The notes beneath the pieces were generated by a model. It had not been told where the DNA came from and made no database searches. It saw nothing but the letters and a program-made list of their open reading frames with translations. From Bacteroidales bacterium (GTDB lineage Bacteria; Bacteroidota; Bacteroidia; Bacteroidales; VadinHA17): a stretch of DNA of 8,831 bases. A program made the translations under genes and the position numbers. The stretch spans positions 1 to 8,831 of the forward strand of contig JAAZAP010000041.1 in the NCBI GenBank assembly GCA_012514255.1, written 5' to 3'. Positions 5,314-8,831 of the stretch are shown here, piece after piece; the first letter of the stretch is position 1, and the number at the start of each line of letters is the position of its first letter.

Positions 5314-8265
5314 ATGAAAAACCCAATTTTGGTCTCATTTGCCGCTGTTGCCCTGTTATTGTTGACTGTATCCGGATCACGACCTGCCGAGAACAATGTC
5401 CCCTGGAAGAAATATACAGGTGACAGCAAAGTGGACAGTATTCTTAACACAATGACTGTCAGAGAGATGATTGCACAGCTCATCTGGGTGCCGGCCTGGG
5501 CTGACGAGCGGGGAGGCAACTACAGGCAGGTTGAAGAGCTTGTTACCAGGTACGGTGTTGGCGGAGTAATCTTCTTTGAAGGCTCGCGTGACCTGCAGGT
5601 TGATTATACCAGGCGCATCAGCGAGTTATCCGGGCTTCCCCTTATCATTGCACAGGATGCCGAATGGGGTACAGGGATGAGACTGAGGGAAGTTGATGAC
5701 TTCCCTTACCAGATAACACTGGGGGCATTGCAGGATGACTCGCTTGTATACCGGATGGGAGCCGCTGTTGCAAGGCAATGCCGTGACATAGGCGTCAATC
5801 TTAACCTTGCCCCTGTGGCCGATGTGAACAACAATCCGCTGAATCCGGTCATCAATCACCGTTCATTCGGAGAGGATCCTGCAAGGGTGGCAGAGAAAGC
5901 TGTAATGTACATGAAGGGCATGCAGGATAACGGCATCATTGCGTGTGCAAAACATTTCCCGGGGCATGGTGACACAAATGTTGATTCGCACACGGGAATA
6001 CCCGTGATCAGGGGTGACCGTGCCCGGTTTGACAGGGTGGAACTTGTACCATTCAGGCGACTGACAGATGAGGGTATCGGGGCAGTGATGACAGCTCATA
6101 TCAGCGTACCGGACCTTGATGAATCAGGCCTGCCTGCCACCTTCTCGCGAAAAGTTGTTACAGGCTTCCTGAGAGAGGAGTCGCGCTTCAGGGGGCTGAT
6201 ACTTACCGATGCAATGAATATGGCAGGAGCCACAATGACCTATCCCTCGGGGATAGCTGATGCTGAAGCCTTCAGGGCAGGTAATGACATCATTGAGTAT
6301 TCAACTGATCCTGTTCGTGCCATAGATGAGATTGCCCTGAGGGTTGAGAAGGGTGAGATTGCTGTCAGCGAGGTCACTGACAGATGCAGAAGGTTGCTGG
6401 AAGCAAAGCTGTGGCTGGAAAGTCTGAAAGATGGTAAATGTGACGAGGATGGAGCCGGCACGGGCATCCCTGAAGAGGAACACCCGGCGCTGATACATGA
6501 TCTCTATGCCGGCGCGATGACTGTGATAGAAAACAATGACAACCTCGTCCCACTGGGAAGGCTTGACCGGATGAAGATCGCAACAGTTGCCGTCAACCGA
6601 CTGGCAATGACTGAATTCCAGAAGATGACAGAGAGATATGCCAATGTTGATCATTATTATATTGATCCCTCCAATGAGCAGGGAGCACATTATATAATCT
6701 CCAAGCTAAAGGATTATGATCTGGTCATTGCCGGCTTCTGCAACATGGATCAGAGGCCGACAGGCAATTATGATATCACTTCTGAGCTGAACAACATCTT
6801 CAGCCAGATTACCGCCCTTGACAGATCAGCCGTCATATGGTTCGGCAATCCTTATGGCATTGACAGGCTGGATATGACAAGGAAACCGACGGCGATGCTT
6901 GTGGCCTATCAGGACAACCATTACACGCAACAGGTGGCAGTACAGGTGCTGTTCGGCGCAATCCCTGCCTCCGGGAAGCTTCCTGTCACTATTAATGAGA
7001 CCTACCCGGCAGGCACAGGCATAAAGACAGCCGGCAATCTCAGGCTGCAGTTCGGCTATCCTGAGAATGCGGGGCTCTCCTCAGTCAGCCTCTTCAGTAA
7101 GGTGGATTCAATTGTGAACGAAGGGCTTGACACCCTCGCCTACCCCGGATGCCATGTGCTTATAGCCCGCAGGGGAGTGGTGGTACTCAACAAGTGTTAC
7201 GGGTTTCATCTGTATGACAGCACCGAGACTGTCAGTGAGCATGATCTGTGGGATCTGGCCTCGGTGACAAAGGTTTCTGCTGCCACTCCCTCACTGATGC
7301 TGCTTAATGACAGGGGAATGTTTGATCCGGACAGGACACTTGGCTATTACCTGCCCTGGTACCGTTTATCTGATAAGGGCAACATGGTGCTCAGGGAGAT
7401 GCTGGCCCACCAGGCCGGACTGAGGTCATGGATACCCTTCTGGAGGAACACCATGGAGAACGACTCCACCTTCAGGAAAGGCATTTTCAGGGACTACACC
7501 AACAGAAAATTTGCTCTTCCGGTGTCTGACTCAATGTACATGAGCCGGCGTCATCTCAAGGAGATGTTCAGGGAGATACGTGACAGCCCAACCGGTGACA
7601 AGAAATATGTATACTCTGATCTCACCTTTATTCTTGCCGCAGAGATAATTGAGACTCTGACAGACAGTACCATTGACAAGTTTGCCCCGGCGAACATCTA
7701 CAGACCCATCGGGGCATTCAACATAACCTATAATCCTCTCGGGAAGTACCCGCGTGATCGTATTGTGCCCACTGAATATGACTCTTTGTTCAGGCATCAG
7801 CTTCTGCGGGGTACGGTGCACGACGAGGGCACGGCCATGCTGGGGGGAATCTCCGGCCATGCCGGCCTCTTTGCCACGGGCATTGATCTGCTCAAGCTGG
7901 TTGAGATGTATCGCAGGGGTGGTGAGTACGGTGGCGTACGGGTACTGAGCAGTGATATCCTCAGGGAGTATACCCGGGTACAGTATCCTGAAAACGACAA
8001 CCGCAGGGCGATGGGATTTGACAAGCCCCTGCTGGGGAATGATACCATACCGGCGGAAGAGGCCTATCCCTGTCCGTCTGCGTCTCCGTCGAGCTTCGGG
8101 CATTCAGGATTTACAGGCACCTTCATCTGGGTTGACCCTGATGAGGAGATATCATATGTATTCCTGAGCAACAGGGTTTACCCCACGAGAAACAACAACA
8201 GGCTGTCAGACCTCTCCATCAGGGGCAGGATACTGCAGGCAGTGTATGATTCAAGGATAGATTGA
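5314..8265 (+). CDS. nagZ: Exported NagZ-type GH3 beta-N-acetylglucosaminidase fused to a beta-lactamase-fold serine hydrolase
   Basis: A 983-residue protein in four parts. Residues 1 to about 24 are a signal peptide (Lys2, hydrophobic run 5-18, no lipobox Cys). Residues about 38-370 are the GH3 barrel with NagZ hallmarks: LNLAPVADVN (163-172), KHFPGHGDT (213-221), DSH (224-226, the Asp-His general acid/base dyad special to NagZ) and LILTDAMNM (295-303, nucleophile Asp299). Residues about 395-575 are the second GH3 domain (TVIENNDNLVPL, GKLPVTI). Residues about 590-980 are a class C beta-lactamase/esterase-like domain with SVTK (650-653, nucleophile Ser650 and Lys653), YSD (767-769) in the YxN position and HSGFTG (930-935) in the KTG position. 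It should act in the periplasm, removing GlcNAc from GlcNAc-MurNAc-peptide. In Bacillus subtilis NagZ is encoded beside AmiE, a beta-lactamase-family MurNAc-L-Ala amidase, so the C-terminal domain may be an amidase; an esterase or D,D-peptidase is also possible. The gene is divergent from the kinase operon. Confidence 0.92.
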   Translation: MKNPILVSFAAVALLLLTVSGSRPAENNVPWKKYTGDSKVDSILNTMTVREMIAQLIWVPAWADERGGNYRQVEELVTRYGVGGVIFFEGSRDLQVDYTRRISELSGLPLIIAQDAEWGTGMRLREVDDFPYQITLGALQDDSLVYRMGAAVARQCRDIGVNLNLAPVADVNNNPLNPVINHRSFGEDPARVAEKAVMYMKGMQDNGIIACAKHFPGHGDTNVDSHTGIPVIRGDRARFDRVELVPFRRLTDEGIGAVMTAHISVPDLDESGLPATFSRKVVTGFLREESRFRGLILTDAMNMAGATMTYPSGIADAEAFRAGNDIIEYSTDPVRAIDEIALRVEKGEIAVSEVTDRCRRLLEAKLWLESLKDGKCDEDGAGTGIPEEEHPALIHDLYAGAMTVIENNDNLVPLGRLDRMKIATVAVNRLAMTEFQKMTERYANVDHYYIDPSNEQGAHYIISKLKDYDLVIAGFCNMDQRPTGNYDITSELNNIFSQITALDRSAVIWFGNPYGIDRLDMTRKPTAMLVAYQDNHYTQQVAVQVLFGAIPASGKLPVTINETYPAGTGIKTAGNLRLQFGYPENAGLSSVSLFSKVDSIVNEGLDTLAYPGCHVLIARRGVVVLNKCYGFHLYDSTETVSEHDLWDLASVTKVSAATPSLMLLNDRGMFDPDRTLGYYLPWYRLSDKGNMVLREMLAHQAGLRSWIPFWRNTMENDSTFRKGIFRDYTNRKFALPVSDSMYMSRRHLKEMFREIRDSPTGDKKYVYSDLTFILAAEIIETLTDSTIDKFAPANIYRPIGAFNITYNPLGKYPRDRIVPTEYDSLFRHQLLRGTVHDEGTAMLGGISGHAGLFATGIDLLKLVEMYRRGGEYGGVRVLSSDILREYTRVQYPENDNRRAMGFDKPLLGNDTIPAEEAYPCPSASPSSFGHSGFTGTFIWVDPDEEISYVFLSNRVYPTRNNNRLSDLSIRGRILQAVYDSRID

Positions 8266-8312
8266 TTGTCGATTTGCGATTGCCGATTGTTGATTGCCGA
8301 TTGCCGATTATG
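8260..8312. repeat. Heptamer tandem array, consensus GATTGCC
   Basis: Seven consecutive 7-base units, each beginning GATT, run from 8264 to 8312; three are exactly GATTGCC and the others vary in the last three or four bases (GTC, TGC, GTT, ATG endings). An extra GATT at 8260 means the repeat begins in the last two codons of the GH3 fusion gene. It is direct-repeat, AT-rich and non-coding. It is not a CRISPR, since there are no spacers. Confidence 0.85.
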
Positions 8313-8378
8313 GTAGACCATAAAGAATTGTAGACCGGAACGTAACACGGAATTCAATGGTAGACCATTCAGAATTGT
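8310..8378. repeat. 22-base direct repeat pair, each containing a perfect palindrome
   Basis: Copy 1 is 8310-8331 and copy 2 is 8357-8378, with starts 47 bases apart. Each copy is ATGGTAGACCAT, two variable bases, then AGAATTGT. ATGGT and ACCAT are reverse complements around a 2-base centre; in copy 2 the arms extend to AATGGT/ACCATT (8356-8369). The 25 bases between the copies include two similar short stretches, CCGGAAC and CACGGAAT. No coding content is seen. Confidence 0.8.
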
Positions 8379-8407
8379 CGATTGCCGATTTAATCGAAAA
8401 TCGAAAA
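8373..8407. repeat. Second heptamer tract, degenerating into TCGAAAA units
   Basis: Five in-register 7-base units: AATTGTC (8373), GATTGCC (8380), GATTTAA (8387), TCGAAAA (8394) and TCGAAAA (8401). It shares the GATTGCC unit with the array at 8260-8312 but is four bases out of phase with it, so the two are separate tracts or have been separated by an insertion. It ends where the terminator A-tract begins. Confidence 0.6.
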
Positions 8408-8410
8408 TAA

Positions 8411-8439
8411 AAAAAAAGCCGCTCCTCGCAGCTTTTTTT
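8411..8439. terminator. A/T-flanked intrinsic terminator, probably bidirectional
   Basis: A 7-base A tract plus GC (8411-8419) is perfectly complementary to GC plus a 7-base T tract (8431-8439), giving a 9-bp stem with an 11-base loop. The symmetry provides a U-run on either transcript. It lies 6 bases past the 3' end of the tRNA-Leu(GAG) gene on the minus strand and about 145 bases past the stop of the GH3 fusion on the plus strand, so it may end both transcripts. The stem has only two G-C pairs, so strength is uncertain. Confidence 0.7.
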
Positions 8440-8445
8440 GTCATG

Positions 8446-8529
8446 TGCCCAGGACAAGACTCGAACTTGCACACCGTAACCGGCACCAGCCCCTCAAGCT
8501 GGCGTGTCTACCAATTTCACCACCTGGGC
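8446..8529 (-). tRNA. tRNA-Leu, anticodon GAG
   Basis: The 84 bases fold as a class II tRNA. The 7-bp acceptor stem is perfect (5' GCCCAGG with 3' CCTGGGC) and is followed by discriminator A. The D-arm contains AAATTGGTAGAC. The anticodon stem CCAGC/GCTGG encloses loop TTGAGGG, with GAG at 8495-8493 reading CUC/CUU. The long variable arm has GCCG/CGGT pairing, and the T-arm is GCAAG-TTCGAGT-CTTGT. The long variable arm plus GAG anticodon identify leucine. CCA is not encoded (discriminator A is followed by CAT). It is the second of two tandem genes, 8 bases after the encoded CCA of the first. Confidence 0.96.
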
Positions 8530-8537
8530 GTGGTTGG

Positions 8538-8624
8538 TGGTGCCAAGAACAGGACTCGAACCTGCACATCATTGCTGACACTAGTCCCTGAAACTAGCGC
8601 GTCTACCAATTTCGCCATCTGGGC
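8538..8624 (-). tRNA. tRNA-Leu, anticodon CAG, with encoded CCA
   Basis: The 84-base body (8541-8624) plus an encoded CCA (8540-8538) folds as a class II tRNA. The acceptor is 5' GCCCAGA with 3' TCTTGGC, paired except for C4-U69. The D-arm contains AAATTGGTAGAC. The anticodon stem CTAGT/ACTAG is perfect around loop TTCAGGG, with CAG at 8590-8588 reading CUG. The variable arm has GTCA/TGAT pairing, and the T-arm is GCAGG-TTCGAGT-CCTGT. It is first in the pair and probably shares one transcript with tRNA-Leu(GAG). The acceptor mismatch is unusual (see findings) but the rest looks functional. Confidence 0.94.
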
Positions 8625-8691
8625 CGCTTACAGGATAGAGCAGTTATTCATCCGTATAACGCCTGCATGCTTTTATCCCTCAACGCGGGTG

Positions 8692-8719
8692 CAAAAATAA
8701 AGATTTTTTCTTAATCAAA
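8692..8719 (-). promoter_or_regulatory. Bacteroidota-type promoter for the tRNA-Leu pair
   Basis: Read on the minus strand, TTTG (8719-8716) is followed after 16 bases by TATTTTTG (8699-8692), matching the -33 TTTG and -7 TAnnTTTG elements of Bacteroidetes promoters; the spacing is at or slightly below the usual range. Transcription would begin near 8685, about 60 bases before the mature 5' end of tRNA-Leu(CAG). This is the best promoter match in the window. Confidence 0.6.
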
Positions 8720-8757
8720 TATCCCGAATACTAAAATGACGAAAAATATTTGTGTTC

Positions 8758-8831
8758 TTAGAAGCCCGGATCAAGTCTTACTCCATTTACTGTCTCGAAG
8801 TACCTGAAATAATAGTAGAGCTTGCGTTCAA
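8758..8831 (-). CDS. C-terminal fragment of an unidentified protein (5' end beyond window)
   Basis: A minus-strand frame enters at the window edge and ends at TAA (8760-8758), encoding 23 residues that end in YYYFRYFETVNGVRLDPGF. The composition (aromatic, mixed charge, no low complexity) looks like real protein, and the stop is followed by an AT-rich spacer carrying the tRNA promoter, as expected at a gene end. I do not recognise the family and the piece is too short to assign. The alternative is a chance open frame, since 23 codons is weak evidence. Confidence 0.5.
   Translation of the reverse strand, partial: ERKLYYYFRYFETVNGVRLDPGF

Noticed and set aside
5280..5519. 79-codon minus-strand frame over the divergent region and the start of the GH3 gene
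   Set aside because: It overlaps the signal peptide and first GH3 residues antisense and has no recognisable features.
7531..8103. 190-codon open frame on the minus strand opposite the serine hydrolase domain
   Set aside because: It lies wholly antisense to a well-supported catalytic domain and is Arg/Pro-rich with no recognisable motif; typical antisense shadow in a moderately GC-rich gene.
7075..8265. Serine hydrolase domain as a beta-lactam resistance determinant
   Set aside because: The SxxK, YxN-like and KTG-like positions are common to esterases, D,D-peptidases and amidases; the KTG box is HSG and the fusion to NagZ points to muropeptide chemistry.
8260..8407. Possible CRISPR array
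   Set aside because: Units are 7 bases and contiguous, with no spacers of unique sequence, and no cas genes are present.
8178..8486. 102-codon minus-strand frame across the repeats and the terminator, and an 85-codon plus-strand frame across the tRNAs (8443-8700)
   Set aside because: The first is a translation of the heptamer repeats (runs of Asn-Arg-Gln-Ser type) and the second a translation of the reverse complement of two tRNA genes.

Overview
The window looks like a chromosomal segment of a member of the Bacteroidota, probably a Bacteroidales-like environmental bacterium. This rests on three things: promoter elements of the TAnnTTTG / TTTG type, no clear Shine-Dalgarno sequences in front of the starts, and protein architectures that I associate with that phylum (a sugar kinase fused to a RapZ C-terminal domain, and a GH3 glycosidase fused to a serine hydrolase). 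The species cannot be told from the sequence.

Layout. Positions 1-1882 (+) hold the 3' end of a CorA-type divalent cation channel gene followed 28 bases later by trkH, a complete potassium-uptake membrane subunit. These converge on a three-gene minus-strand operon, 5207-1926, read in the order nagX-like membrane protein, amgK-like kinase fused to a RapZ C-terminal domain, and murU-like nucleotidyltransferase. The genes are separated by 1 and 2 bases. A 106-base divergent intergenic region (5208-5313) leads into a 983-residue exported protein on the plus strand (5314-8265), made of a NagZ-type GH3 glycosidase and a beta-lactamase-fold serine hydrolase. Downstream are about 180 bases of heptameric and palindromic repeats and an A/T-flanked hairpin terminator. 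Two tandem minus-strand leucine tRNA genes (CAG, GAG) follow with their own promoter, and then the last 23 codons of an unidentified minus-strand gene at the window edge.

How the genes fit together. The central divergon reads as a peptidoglycan (muropeptide) salvage module. The exported GH3-hydrolase fusion would remove GlcNAc from MurNAc-peptide and perhaps also cut the MurNAc-peptide amide. The membrane protein would handle or move an amino sugar at the inner membrane. The AmgK-like kinase would make MurNAc-1-phosphate, and the MurU-like enzyme would convert it to UDP-MurNAc, bypassing de novo synthesis. The RapZ-type tail on the kinase suggests that it, or something it binds, senses amino-sugar status. 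The enzyme families and layout are visible in the sequence; the assembled pathway and the sensing role are inference.
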